From positions 2,790,001 to 2,854,000 of the forward strand of contig NZ_CP019082.1 in NCBI RefSeq assembly GCF_001956985.1: a stretch of DNA of 64,000 nt, read 5' to 3'. The translations under genes were made by a program, and so were the position numbers. Position 1 is the first letter of the stretch, and each line of letters starts with the position of its first letter. Source of the DNA: Paludisphaera borealis. GTDB taxonomy: Bacteria; Planctomycetota; Planctomycetia; Isosphaerales; Isosphaeraceae. This document shows, one piece after another, positions 18,071-26,620 of the stretch. The notes under the pieces were generated by a model. That model did no database searches and was not told the origin of the DNA. It saw only the letters and a list, made by a program, of their open reading frames with translations.

Positions 18071-18946
18071 ATGCACCGGATGCGAAACGACATCGTCAGA
18101 CGGAAAATCCGAATCCCTCTTGTCTCGGGAGCCCTGATCGTGGTCCTGGTCGGGCTCTGCGCGTCGACCCGGGGCGACCTGATCCGTCCTCACGGATTCC
18201 GCTCCTACCCCGACATCGCGGGCGACATCGTGGGGGCGCAGACGTACGCGTTCGACCCCGAGTCCCAGACCGGCGTGTTCCGGGTGACCAACGCCCCCCA
18301 CGTCATCACGCTGGGGCCGACCAGTGGGAACATGGTCGACGTGACGCCCGATCACGACGGCACCCTGAACGAGTCGCTCCAGCTCACGCTCGATCGCGAC
18401 GGCCGGCTCGTCGACGAACCGGGGAACAAGTTCGAGCTGTACGGCTCGGTGGAGATCGGCGGGAAGGTGTACAAGGGGCTGCTGCTGGAGGGGAGGCCGA
18501 CTGCGTTCGGCGCCCAGGCCCTCTCGAACCAGCCGGCGCGGACTTCGGGGGTCTTCGACCTGAGCCTGAAGGTGACCGGCGGCAAGCTGGCCGAGGCATT
18601 CGGGCCGGAGGCGTATTTCCGGATCACCCCCCAGGCCAACAGCACGTTTCAGGGCGATTTCGCCGCCAGCTTCTCGGGCGACAGGCCGCTCACGAGCCTG
18701 CGGGCCAGCCGGCAGGCCATGGTCGCGCCCGTGCCCGAGCCGACCTCGATCCTGTTCGTGCTGACCTGTGGCGCGGGGGTCGTCGGCTCGCGTCTCCACC
18801 GCCGCCGACGGATGCGGCGGCGGATAGCGGCCGTGAGCGACGGCCTCAGTCGGCCTGGAGAGTCGCCGACAGCTTCCCGAGCGCCTCGTTCTCGATCTGG
18901 CGAACCCGCTCCCTCGTCAACCCGAGGGATTCGCCGATCTCCTTGA
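18071..18946 (+). CDS. PEP-CTERM sorting-domain protein with extended tail
   Basis: The 291-residue protein has a signal peptide (RKIRIPLVSGALIVVLVGLCAS), a beta-rich body without recognised domain, and near its end the exosortase signal VPEPTSILFVLTCGAGVVGS followed by an Arg cluster RLHRRRRMRRR. PEP-CTERM proteins normally stop just after that basic cluster. Here the frame continues for about 40 residues and runs 101 bp into the 3' end of the convergent sigma factor gene. A one-base shift would give TAG or TGA right after the Arg cluster, so the tail may reflect a stop loss or frameshift. It should be exported and processed by an exosortase encoded elsewhere. Confidence 0.82.
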   Translation: MHRMRNDIVRRKIRIPLVSGALIVVLVGLCASTRGDLIRPHGFRSYPDIAGDIVGAQTYAFDPESQTGVFRVTNAPHVITLGPTSGNMVDVTPDHDGTLNESLQLTLDRDGRLVDEPGNKFELYGSVEIGGKVYKGLLLEGRPTAFGAQALSNQPARTSGVFDLSLKVTGGKLAEAFGPEAYFRITPQANSTFQGDFAASFSGDRPLTSLRASRQAMVAPVPEPTSILFVLTCGAGVVGSRLHRRRRMRRRIAAVSDGLSRPGESPTASRAPRSRSGEPAPSSTRGIRRSP

Positions 18947-19682
18947 GCGTCTTGGGGGGGGCGTCGTTGAGGCCGAACCGCATCCGAAGCACGGTGGCCT
19001 CGCGCTTGTCCATCTCGTCGAGCCGGGTCATGACCAGTCGGAGGTTGTCGGCCTCGACCATCTCGACGTCCGGGGCGCGGGTGCGCTCGTCCATCAACAT
19101 CTCGCCCAGGCTCCAGCCGTTCTCGGGCTGGTCGGTCTGGGGGACGAGGTTGTAGACCTTGATCGCCTTCTTGACGATGGCCAGCTTCTTCTTCGGCAGT
19201 TGCAGCGTGCGGGCGATCTCTTCGACCGTCGCCGCCCGCCCCAGCCCCTCTTGCATCTCGGCGGCCGTCCGCCGCCACTTGAACAAGAGCTCGACCATGT
19301 ACGCGGGTATCCGGATCGGCTTGGCCGTATTGACCAGCGCCCGCTTGATCGACTGCTTGATCCAGTAGCTGGCGTAAGTGCTGAACCGGGTCCCGACGGC
19401 GGGGTCGAAACCCTCGACGGCCCTTAACAACCCAAGGTTGCCTTCTTCGATCAAATCCTGGAGGGCCAGCCCCTTGCCGACGTACCCCCGGGCGATATTC
19501 ACCACGAGCCGCAAGTTGGCGCGGACCATCCGATCGCGGGCCTGGTCGTCTCCATCCGCAATCCGATGCGCGAGTTCTTTCTCTTCATCAGCGGTTAAAA
19601 GAGCCATCTCGTTGATCTCCCGGAGATACGTCTCCAGGGGGCTCTGAACCGTGTCACGGCGGTGTCGGCGAATCCGGGCCAT
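18846..19682 (-). CDS. RpoD-family (group 2) RNA polymerase sigma factor
   Basis: The 278-residue protein is a primary-like sigma-70 factor without region 1.1. Region 1.2 is seen in PLETYLREINEMALLT. Region 2 has LRLVVNIARGY, DLIEEGNLGLLRAVEGF and the -10 recognition helix FSTYASYWIKQSIKRAL. Region 3 includes RIPAYMVELL. Region 4.2 is the helix-turn-helix TLKEIGESLGLTRERVRQIE. Small size and lack of region 1.1 fit group 2 (RpoS/SigB-cyanobacterial-like) factors, which often serve stress or stationary-phase promoters. It is transcribed toward, and overlaps, the PEP-CTERM gene. Confidence 0.93.
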   Translation of the reverse strand: MARIRRHRRDTVQSPLETYLREINEMALLTADEEKELAHRIADGDDQARDRMVRANLRLVVNIARGYVGKGLALQDLIEEGNLGLLRAVEGFDPAVGTRFSTYASYWIKQSIKRALVNTAKPIRIPAYMVELLFKWRRTAAEMQEGLGRAATVEEIARTLQLPKKKLAIVKKAIKVYNLVPQTDQPENGWSLGEMLMDERTRAPDVEMVEADNLRLVMTRLDEMDKREATVLRMRFGLNDAPPKTLKEIGESLGLTRERVRQIENEALGKLSATLQAD

Positions 19683-20277
19683 GAAGATCCTCGTTGTGTC
19701 GGTCGTAACAAGGTCCGCTCACGTCCCCGAGTCGGTAGACGAGAAACGAAGCCGAGGCTGCGGGTCCCCGCACGACGACCCGGAGGTCAGGCGCGAACTC
19801 GCGGCGGGGTGACGGAACCGAGCGAGAAAGGCTGCGACCCCTCTAGCTCCCCCCTATGGCGCAAAAAGACCATTTCGGCAAAACGCCAGCGCTGACGTAC
19901 CCGTTACCGGGGCCGCCACCGACCTTCGGGCAGGGCCGAGACGTCGAGGCCGACAACCAGGCCAAGGCCAGTCGTCCGACGGTTCCGTCCCCTCTTCCTC
20001 CGCCTCCCGCTTTGCCGCCCACGGCTTGACTAGTACGAAGTATCGGACACGCTTCTTTGATAACTTAAGAGGGACCTGGAAAACTAGGGCGTATTGGGAA
20101 TATACGAAACATAGGAATTCGGAAAAGCTTTCTGGTCACCTAAACTGCGGACTACGTTGCGATTGCGGTGGACGAGAGGATAGCGCGGATGCCCCTGATC
20201 GTCGCGATTGACGGAAATATGCGGGCGGGCGCATGTGGCTGAGGGCCGGGCTGCCTGTACCGACGGATGGAGAGCTT
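19683..20277. other. intergenic region with an AT-rich patch upstream of the methyltransferase gene
   Basis: About 600 bp lie between divergent genes. From about 20028 to 20160 base composition drops sharply compared with both sides (TTGACT, GATAACTTAAG, GGAATATACG, GGAATTCGG). I cannot pair the TTGACT with a -10 at 17 bp. A 61-codon frame here (20026-20211, plus) is too weak to call. It may be a foreign remnant or a promoter/operator zone. Confidence 0.5.
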
Positions 20278-21522
20278 GTGACGATTACGCCGACCAGAGA
20301 AATCGAAGACGACCGCCCCGTTCCCCCCTGCTCGGTCCACCACGACGACTGCCTGTCGTTCTTGAGGGGCATGGCGGCGGGGAGCGTCGCGCTGGTCTAT
20401 CTGGACCCTCCCTTCTTCACGAGGCGCGTCCATCGCTTGCACACCCGCGACCGGACGATGTCGTACTCCTTCGACGACGTCTGGGAGTCGCAGGAGGAAT
20501 ACGCCGCGTTCCTCCGTGAACGTCTGGAGGAAGCCCACCGGGTGCTGGCGGAGAACGGCTCGTTGTTCTTCCATTGCGACCGCAACGCCGGCCACGTCGC
20601 GCGGGGGTTGCTCGACGTGGTGTTCGGGGCGGCGAACTTCCGGTCGGAGATCATCTGGCATTACCGGCGGTGGTCGAGCGGTTCGTCGTCGTTGCTCCCG
20701 GCGCACCAGACGATCTACTACTACACCAGGTCGGGCTCGTTCGTCTTCCATCCGGTGTGGGGCGAGTACTCGCCGGCGACGAACGTCGACCAGTTGCTCC
20801 AGCGCCGGGAACGCGACGCCTTTCAGAAAGCCGTCTACCAGCGCGACCGGTCGGGCCGGCCGATCCCCAGCGGCGACAAACCGGGGGTGCCGCTGAGCGA
20901 CGTATGGGACATCCCTTATTTGAATCCCAAGGCCCGCGAGCGGACCGGCTATCCGACGCAGAAGCCGGTGGTCTTGCTGGAGCGGATCATCGGCCTGGCT
21001 ACCAACCCGGGCGACCTGGTGCTCGACCCGTTCTGCGGCAGCGGCACGGCGCTTGTGGCCGCCTTGCTTCTGGGACGTCGGGCGATCGGCGTCGACCGGT
21101 CTCCGGCGGCCGTCGAGCTGACCCGCAAGCGGCTGGCCGATCCGATCCGGAGCCGGTCGCGCGTCCTCGAACGCGGGCGCGAGTCGTACCGGACGGCCGA
21201 CGCGGAGAGCCTCGCGTTGCTGACAGGCCTCGACTGCGTGCCCGTCCACCGGAACGCGGGGGTCGACGCGATCCTCAAGCAGGAGTTCGACGACTCGCCG
21301 GTGCCGATCCGGGTTCAGCGGGCCGGGGAGACGGTCGCGGAGGCGGCGGCGAAGCTCCACCGCGCCGGAGGGCCGAAAGGGGCGAAGCGGATGTTCCTGG
21401 TCGTGCAAGAGCCCGACGCGACGGCCGCTGAGACCCGGCCGCTTCCGGCCGGCGTTTTCGTGATCGACGCGCCGGCGGTCGCGATCCGGCGGCTCTTGAG
21501 GGATGATCCCGACGACTCGTGA
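20278..21522 (+). CDS. solitary DNA methyltransferase (N4/N6-type) with extra C-terminal domain
   Basis: The 414-residue enzyme should methylate an exocyclic amino group of A or C using S-adenosylmethionine. The catalytic motif VYLDPPFF comes first (residues 41-48), and the AdoMet-binding DPFCGSGT last (250-257), preceded by YPTQKPVVLLERII: the beta-class motif order. A further 115 residues after the methyltransferase core (about 300-414) include GVDAIL and VPIRVQR, which resemble a degenerate PD-(D/E)xK nuclease-like pattern, though this is uncertain. No restriction gene lies nearby. I chose GTG at 20278 with GGAGAG just upstream; an in-frame ATG at 20233 is possible. Confidence 0.88.
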   Translation: MTITPTREIEDDRPVPPCSVHHDDCLSFLRGMAAGSVALVYLDPPFFTRRVHRLHTRDRTMSYSFDDVWESQEEYAAFLRERLEEAHRVLAENGSLFFHCDRNAGHVARGLLDVVFGAANFRSEIIWHYRRWSSGSSSLLPAHQTIYYYTRSGSFVFHPVWGEYSPATNVDQLLQRRERDAFQKAVYQRDRSGRPIPSGDKPGVPLSDVWDIPYLNPKARERTGYPTQKPVVLLERIIGLATNPGDLVLDPFCGSGTALVAALLLGRRAIGVDRSPAAVELTRKRLADPIRSRSRVLERGRESYRTADAESLALLTGLDCVPVHRNAGVDAILKQEFDDSPVPIRVQRAGETVAEAAAKLHRAGGPKGAKRMFLVVQEPDATAAETRPLPAGVFVIDAPAVAIRRLLRDDPDDS

Positions 21523-21545
21523 AGCCGGGATTCGAAACGCAAAAC

Positions 21546-21578
21546 GCCGCCGTCCCGACGTTGGGTCGGGACGGCGGC
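21546..21578 (-). terminator. intrinsic terminator of rpsA
   Basis: Perfect 14-bp stem GCCGCCGTCCCGAC (21546-21559) with GTCGGGACGGCGGC (21565-21578) and a 5-nt loop. Read on the minus strand it is followed by GTTTTGCGTTTCG, so it serves rpsA, which ends 35 bp upstream. The plus strand lacks a T-tract, but the hairpin could also slow transcription from the methyltransferase side. Confidence 0.8.
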
Positions 21579-21612
21579 GGAAGGTCGACGAGAGCTAAGT
21601 CGTTTGCTCAGC

Positions 21613-23463
21613 TCACTCTTCTTCGGAGGTTTTGGCTTCGGACTCGACCTCGACCTCGGCTTCGGAGGTGTCGGTGTCGGTTTCGACCTCGGCCTCGACC
21701 GCGGGCGTGCTGATGCTGAACAAGGGGCCGCCGCCGCCGAGTCCGCCCTTGAGTTCCTTGGTTTCCTTGAGAGCAGCCGCTTCGGCCGACTCGCCGCCAC
21801 CGGTGGACTCGCCTTCTTCGTCTTCGGGGCGGGTCCAGTGGGCCTTCTTGCGGGAGAGGCCGATCTTCCGCTCGCCGCGGTCGACCCGGAGGATCTTGAC
21901 TTCGATCTCGTCGCCGACCTTGACCACCTCTTCAGGGCTGTCGACCTTGTGGTCGGCCAGCTCGGAGATGTGCAAGAGGCCTTCGAGGCCCGGCTCCAGC
22001 TCGACGAAGACGCCGAAGTTGGTGAGCTTCGTGACCTTGCCCTTGACGACGTCGTTGGGCTCGTAGCGGCCGGGGATGTCGGTCTCCCACGGGTCTTCCT
22101 TGAGCTGCTTGAGACCCAGGGCGATCCGCTTGCGATCCTGGTCGACGTTGAGGACCTGGCAGGAGATCCGCTGGCCCTTTTCGAGGACTTCGTTGGGATG
22201 ACCGATCTTGCGGGTCCAGCTCATGTCGGAGATGTGCAAGAGGCCGTCGATGCCCTCTTCGATCTCGATGAACGCGCCGTAGTTGGTGAGGTTGCGGACG
22301 GTCCCCTCGACCATGGTGCCCGGCGGGTACTTGTTGGCGACCTGGTCCCAGGGGTTGACCTGGGTCTGCTTCATGCCGAGCGAGATCTCTTGCTTGTCCT
22401 TGTTGATGCCAAGGACGACGACCTCGATCTTGTCGCCGGTGTTGACCAGCTCGCTGGGGTGGTTGATCCGCTTGGTCCAGCTCATCTCGGAGATGTGGAC
22501 CAGGCCCTCGATCCCCTCTTCGAGCTTGACGAAGGCACCGTAGCTCATGACGTTGACCACTTCGCCGACGACGCGGGTGCCGACCGGGTACTTGTCGGCG
22601 ACGTTCTCCCACGGGCTGGCGCTCTTCTGCTTGAGGCCCAGCGCGATCTTCTCGCGGTCCTTGTCGACGTGCAGGACCATGACCTCGATCTGGTCGTCGA
22701 TCTTGAGCATGTCGCTGGGATGGTTGATCCGTCCCCAGCTCATGTCGGTGATGTGCAAGAGGCCGTCGATGCCGCCGAGGTCGACGAACGCGCCGAAGTC
22801 GGCGATGTTCTTGACCGTCCCCTTGCGGACCTGGCCGACTGCGATCTCCTCGAGGAGCTGCTTCTTCTGCTGCTCGCGGGTGATCTCGATGAGCTTGCGA
22901 CGGCTGACGACGATGTTGCGTCGGCTTTCGTCGATCTTCAGGATCATGCACTCGATCTCTTGATCGATGAAATCGGCGATGTCGGACGGCCGGCGGATAT
23001 CGACCTGGCTGGCGGGCAGGAAGACGTTCACGCCGATGTCGACGAGCAGGCCGCCCTTGATCTTCCGGGTCACCTTGCCCTTGACCACGTCGCCCTCGTG
23101 GTACTTGGAGATGACCATCTCCCAGGCCCGCATGCGATGGGCCTTCTTGCGGGAGAGCACGATCTCGCCGGTCTCGTCTTCCATCCCTTCGAGGAGGACT
23201 TCGACCTCGTCGCCGGTCACCGGCGCGGGTTCGTCTTCCCACTCGTTGAGCGGCACCAGGCCTTCGGACTTGTATCCCACATCGACGACGACCTGGTCGC
23301 CCACGATCTCGATGACCCGGCCCGGGACGATGGTCCCGATCTCGAAGCTCTGGCCTTCGCCCAGGAAGTGTTCGAGGGTCTTGGCGCCGTCCTCGGCAGT
23401 GACGACCGCCGCCAGCTCGTCTTCGTTGACGTCAAATTCACGTAGGAGGTTACGATCTACCAT
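21613..23463 (-). CDS. rpsA: 30S ribosomal protein S1
   Basis: The 616-residue protein binds mRNA on the small subunit and helps initiation on structured or weak Shine-Dalgarno messages. Six S1/OB repeats are visible in a row, e.g. GRVIEIVGDQVVVDVGYKSE, GLLVDIGVNVFLPASQVD, IADFGAFVDLGGIDGLLHIT, MSYGAFVKLEEGIEGLVHIS, LTNYGAFIEIEEGIDGLLHI and LTNFGVFVELEPGLEGLLHI, then an acidic Ser/Glu/Thr tail. The ATG at 23463 (MVDRNLL) fits the family; the upstream open frame is leader. It lacks a strong ribosome site, as is common for rpsA. Upstream lies a consensus promoter and a terminator-like hairpin. Confidence 0.95.
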   Translation of the reverse strand: MVDRNLLREFDVNEDELAAVVTAEDGAKTLEHFLGEGQSFEIGTIVPGRVIEIVGDQVVVDVGYKSEGLVPLNEWEDEPAPVTGDEVEVLLEGMEDETGEIVLSRKKAHRMRAWEMVISKYHEGDVVKGKVTRKIKGGLLVDIGVNVFLPASQVDIRRPSDIADFIDQEIECMILKIDESRRNIVVSRRKLIEITREQQKKQLLEEIAVGQVRKGTVKNIADFGAFVDLGGIDGLLHITDMSWGRINHPSDMLKIDDQIEVMVLHVDKDREKIALGLKQKSASPWENVADKYPVGTRVVGEVVNVMSYGAFVKLEEGIEGLVHISEMSWTKRINHPSELVNTGDKIEVVVLGINKDKQEISLGMKQTQVNPWDQVANKYPPGTMVEGTVRNLTNYGAFIEIEEGIDGLLHISDMSWTRKIGHPNEVLEKGQRISCQVLNVDQDRKRIALGLKQLKEDPWETDIPGRYEPNDVVKGKVTKLTNFGVFVELEPGLEGLLHISELADHKVDSPEEVVKVGDEIEVKILRVDRGERKIGLSRKKAHWTRPEDEEGESTGGGESAEAAALKETKELKGGLGGGGPLFSISTPAVEAEVETDTDTSEAEVEVESEAKTSEEE

Positions 23464-23593
23464 GTTTCCGATTCGTTGTGATTCCGTCCCGCACCCACCA
23501 GGGCCGGACGGACTCGTCAACCACGACTTCCCGAACGGCCCGCCCCGATGGCCCTGCCGCCTGGAGCGTCCCGCCGCGCGATTGACGAAAGCC

Positions 23594-23631
23594 AGAAAAA
23601 CAGAAAAACCACCCCTCCACACAAGGGGTGG
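23594..23631 (-). terminator. terminator-like hairpin inside the rpsA leader (possible attenuator)
   Basis: On the minus strand, CCACCCCT (23631-23624) pairs with AGGGGTGG (23616-23609) around a 7-nt loop and is followed directly by TTTTTCTGTTTTTCT (23608-23594). It is a textbook intrinsic terminator, but it lies between the predicted rpsA promoter and the rpsA start codon. Confidence 0.65.
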
Positions 23632-23647
23632 ATATTCGCAATCTAAT

Positions 23648-23675
23648 ATTATAGACGTCCCCCCAACCATGACAA
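23648..23675 (-). promoter_or_regulatory. strong sigma-70 promoter for rpsA
   Basis: Minus-strand -35 TTGTCA (23675-23670), 16-bp spacer, perfect -10 TATAAT (23653-23648). The predicted transcript starts near 23641, giving a leader of about 178 nt before the rpsA ATG. Confidence 0.75.
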
Positions 23676-23810
23676 TCGATCTTCGCCCCGGGATCACCGC
23701 CCAAGGAGCGATCTTGACCGATCGAGCCGCGCGCTATAGCCTCCCGAGCGGCTTCACGGCCTCCACGAGCCAAGCGACCGTGAACCGTCGATTCCGCGAG
23801 GGGACCAGGG

Positions 23811-24341
23811 ATGAACCGACGCGCGCCGGGACGAGCCTTGCTGACGACTGTGCTGCTCGCCTCCGCCGGCTGCGCCACCACCGCGCCGTTCATCGAGCCG
23901 ATCGGCGCGGGCTCGGGCTTCTCGTACTCGACGGGCCGAGGCGTCGAGGACTTCCCGTCGACCCTCAGCGTCGTCGGCCCCGCGGTCCTCGCGGCGATGG
24001 AGGACCTGAAAATGGACCAGGTCCGCCAGACCCGCGACGGCGCGGTGATCCGGGTCGAAGCCCGAACGAGCGACGCCCGCCCCGTCGCCGTCACGCTCCG
24101 GTTCCGCCAGGGGGCCACCCAGGTCGGCGCGCGGATCGGCCGGTTCGGCGACGAACCGCTGTCGCGCACGCTCCTCGAACGCGTCGGCGTCCGGGTGGGC
24201 ACCCGAGACCCCGAAGCAATCCCCGACGCCCCGCCGAGCGCTCCTTCCGGAAACCCCTACTTCTCCCGGAGCGCCATCCCCGACTCGGTCATGCTCCGCG
24301 ACTTCGCCGACGCCCCGTACCACGACCGCGTCGTCCCCTGA
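23811..24341 (+). CDS. DUF3568-like lipoprotein
   Basis: The 176-residue protein has a signal peptide ending in the lipobox SAGC (LLTTVLLASAGCATT), so it should be a lipid-anchored envelope protein. The body has the pattern of DUF3568-type lipoproteins: YSTGRGVEDFPSTLSVVGPA, AMEDLKMDQV, VRVEA-like strands and RFGDEPLSRTLLERV, i.e. a small alpha/beta sandwich. The C-terminal 40 residues are Pro/Ser-rich. Function is unknown. It is divergent from rpsA; the 347 bp between them carries the rpsA promoter and leader hairpin. Confidence 0.72.
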   Translation: MNRRAPGRALLTTVLLASAGCATTAPFIEPIGAGSGFSYSTGRGVEDFPSTLSVVGPAVLAAMEDLKMDQVRQTRDGAVIRVEARTSDARPVAVTLRFRQGATQVGARIGRFGDEPLSRTLLERVGVRVGTRDPEAIPDAPPSAPSGNPYFSRSAIPDSVMLRDFADAPYHDRVVP

Positions 24342-25474
24342 GCCGACGGCCGAACCCGGCGACGCTACAACCGGAGCAACGCCTCGGCCCGGGAAGGTCT
24401 CGGCGGCGTCCCCGCGGGAAACGACTCGCAAGGCCGTCCGGGCGACGGGCCCACGAGCGTTTAATTTGGCCACCGGCGGTCCGGGCTGATTTCAGCATCC
24501 TTGCGAAATCAGGCCCCGGACCGTGTGGCCGACATGGAGGAGCGACCGCCAGTGGGTACCGGCGGTCTCCTCACCTCGACAAGGTCGAACCAGACGCGCG
24601 CATCCCTGCCGCCTGGAATCAAACCTTGAGCTTTTTGGGAAGAGGACCAAGCCGCCTTGAAGAGGCGGTTCAGCATCGTATCGTCGATGGGAATGATATA
24701 AAGGGATACTTGTGCACCGCCATGACGCTTCGTTGATGACTTTCTCGCCGTCATGTCGCGAACGAACGTCAAAATACGATGAACCGGCCCGCGAGTCAAC
24801 CCTCCCTCCGAGTTTTTTCCAAGGGCCGCGGAGGCCCCGCGAGCCCGCGGAGGCGGTCCCGAGGCTCGGCAATCACGCGCGGCGCGACGGCGACGCGAGC
24901 CGACGCAGCCGCCGGCCTCGACCGTCGCGACCGCCGCAACCCCGAGAACCCGCGAAACAGTCCCCCCGACCGCTCGCCCCTCGAAATCGCCGCGGTCCGC
25001 ATTGTCAGGCCATCGTCAATCGTCGGAATCCCGAACTCGGCCCGTCCTCGAAACGCCAAAGTAGACAGCCCAGTGACAATCAAACATTCGAGTTTCCTGT
25101 TGCGAAACGCCACGCACATGAAATACTGTTCATGGACCAAGGCGCCGCGACAGCAACGGCCCAAGGCGCACCGGACCGATGCACGGCTGGCCGCACGACT
25201 GCGAGATCGAACCATGTCGCGCAACGGCATCGGTGCCCCCCCTGCCCTGGCCGCGTCTGGCCGCCCAGGGAAAGGCTCTGGGCGAGTCGCCAGAACTTGT
25301 GTTGGGCCTTCGCCTACAATACCCTGGGCGTACCCCTGGCGGCGCTCGGCCTCTCGGTCACGGTGGTTGCGCGTTCCGGCTTTCTCGCCAGGCTCGACCT
25401 GGATTCGGGGACCGTCGGTCCCCCGTCGGGCTAATTCCTCACCTCTCCATTCGACCGGTCGGAAAGAGAACCGA
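24342..25474. other. 1.1-kb intergenic region with a hairpin series
   Basis: No frame here shows convincing codon bias. Three hairpins lie close together: 24477-24523 (17 or more paired bases with GAAATCAG-type inner stem), 24537-24572 (GGAGGAG/GACCGCC arms) and 24649-24670 (AGCCGCC arms). An AT-rich patch follows at about 24690-24780 (GATATAAAGGG). The remainder up to 25474 is unremarkable; GGAAAGAG is the ribosome site for the next gene. Confidence 0.5.
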
Positions 25475-26566
25475 ATGAGCGCCGAGCCCTCGTTCGCGAA
25501 ATCGCGAATCGCCTCGCTGGACCAGTTTCGAGGCTACACCGTCGCGGGAATGATCCTGGTGAACTTCATCGGGGGGAATCAGGTCGTCCATCACCTGCTC
25601 AAGCATCACAACACGTATTGCAGCTATGCCGATACGATCATGCCCCAGTTCTTCTTCGCGGTGGGGTTCGCCTTCCGGCTGACCTACTTGCGACGGCTTC
25701 AGACCGTGGGCCGGGCCGAGGCCCAGCGGGCGGTGGCGGCGCGGGCCCTGGGCCTGATCCTCCTGGGCTTCGTCATGTACCACCTCGATGGCGAGTACAA
25801 GACGTGGGAGGAGCTGAAGCAGCTCGGCTTCCAGGGTTTCTTGGCCAACGCGTTCCGCCGCGAGCTATGTCAGACGCTCGTGCAGATTGCGCTCACGTCG
25901 ATCTGGATCTTGCCGGTGATCGCGGCGTCGGCGAGGGTCCGCGTCGTTTATCTGGTTGTCTCCGCGGCCTTGCATCTCGGGCTGTCGTGGTGGTTTTACC
26001 TCGATTACGCCTGGAAGACTCCGGTGATCGACGGCGGCTGGCTTGGGATACTGAGCTGGGCAATCCCGACCCTGGTCGGCACCTTGGCCTACGACGCGGT
26101 GGCCGCTCGCGACGACCACGAGCGCGGCCGCGCCGTACCTTCGCTGCTCGTCTGGTCGGTCGTGCTGATGGCCGTTGGCTACGGCCTCTCGTGCCTGGGA
26201 GGCGAGCTGGCGGCCCCGCCGTTCAGCCCTCCGGCGGCGGGCCGGCAGGTCGATCTCTGGACGATGAGCCAGCGCACCGGCAGCGTCTCGTACCTGACGT
26301 TCTCAGCCGGCTTCTCGCTGGCGGTCTACGCCCTGTTCGTGCTGCTCTGCGATCAATGGGGCGTCACGGTCGGGCTCTTCCGGACGTTCGGCACCAACGC
26401 CCTGGCGGCGTACGTCATCCACCCCATGGTCTCGCTCGCCGTCCGGCCTTACCTGCCCGACGACGCGCCGCTCTGGTACGTGATCGCCGGGTTCCTCGTC
26501 TACTTCGGGATCTGCTACCTGCTGATCCGCTACCTGGAGAAGAACAAGCTTTACCTCAAGCTCTGA
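25475..26566 (+). CDS. polytopic membrane acyltransferase (HGSNAT/YeiB-like)
   Basis: The 363-residue integral membrane protein begins with SRIASLDQFRGYTVAGMILV, the hallmark R-(x)-SLDxxRG start of the HGSNAT/DUF1624-DUF5009 acyltransferase superfamily, followed by about ten hydrophobic segments. A conserved His pair (VVHHLLKHHNTY) and PQFFFAVGFAFRLTY follow the first helix. Such proteins move acyl groups across the membrane onto extracytoplasmic sugars. The acceptor is unknown. The ATG at 25475 has GGAAAGAG upstream. The end is followed by dispersed repeat copy C. Confidence 0.82.
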   Translation: MSAEPSFAKSRIASLDQFRGYTVAGMILVNFIGGNQVVHHLLKHHNTYCSYADTIMPQFFFAVGFAFRLTYLRRLQTVGRAEAQRAVAARALGLILLGFVMYHLDGEYKTWEELKQLGFQGFLANAFRRELCQTLVQIALTSIWILPVIAASARVRVVYLVVSAALHLGLSWWFYLDYAWKTPVIDGGWLGILSWAIPTLVGTLAYDAVAARDDHERGRAVPSLLVWSVVLMAVGYGLSCLGGELAAPPFSPPAAGRQVDLWTMSQRTGSVSYLTFSAGFSLAVYALFVLLCDQWGVTVGLFRTFGTNALAAYVIHPMVSLAVRPYLPDDAPLWYVIAGFLVYFGICYLLIRYLEKNKLYLKL

Positions 26567-26620
26567 TACCGAATCTCGTGGATCCGTCACCTTTCGCGGG
26601 CCGTCTGCCGGAGGCGGCCG

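Noticed and set aside
20026-20211. 61-codon frame in the AT-rich patch
   Set aside because: TTG start, no ribosome site, no recognisable sequence.
20278-21522. Complete restriction-modification locus
   Set aside because: No restriction endonuclease or specificity gene lies on either side; only the methyltransferase is present.
24509-24799. 96-codon minus-strand frame in the hairpin region
   Set aside because: It crosses several hairpins, shows no codon bias and its product matches nothing I know.
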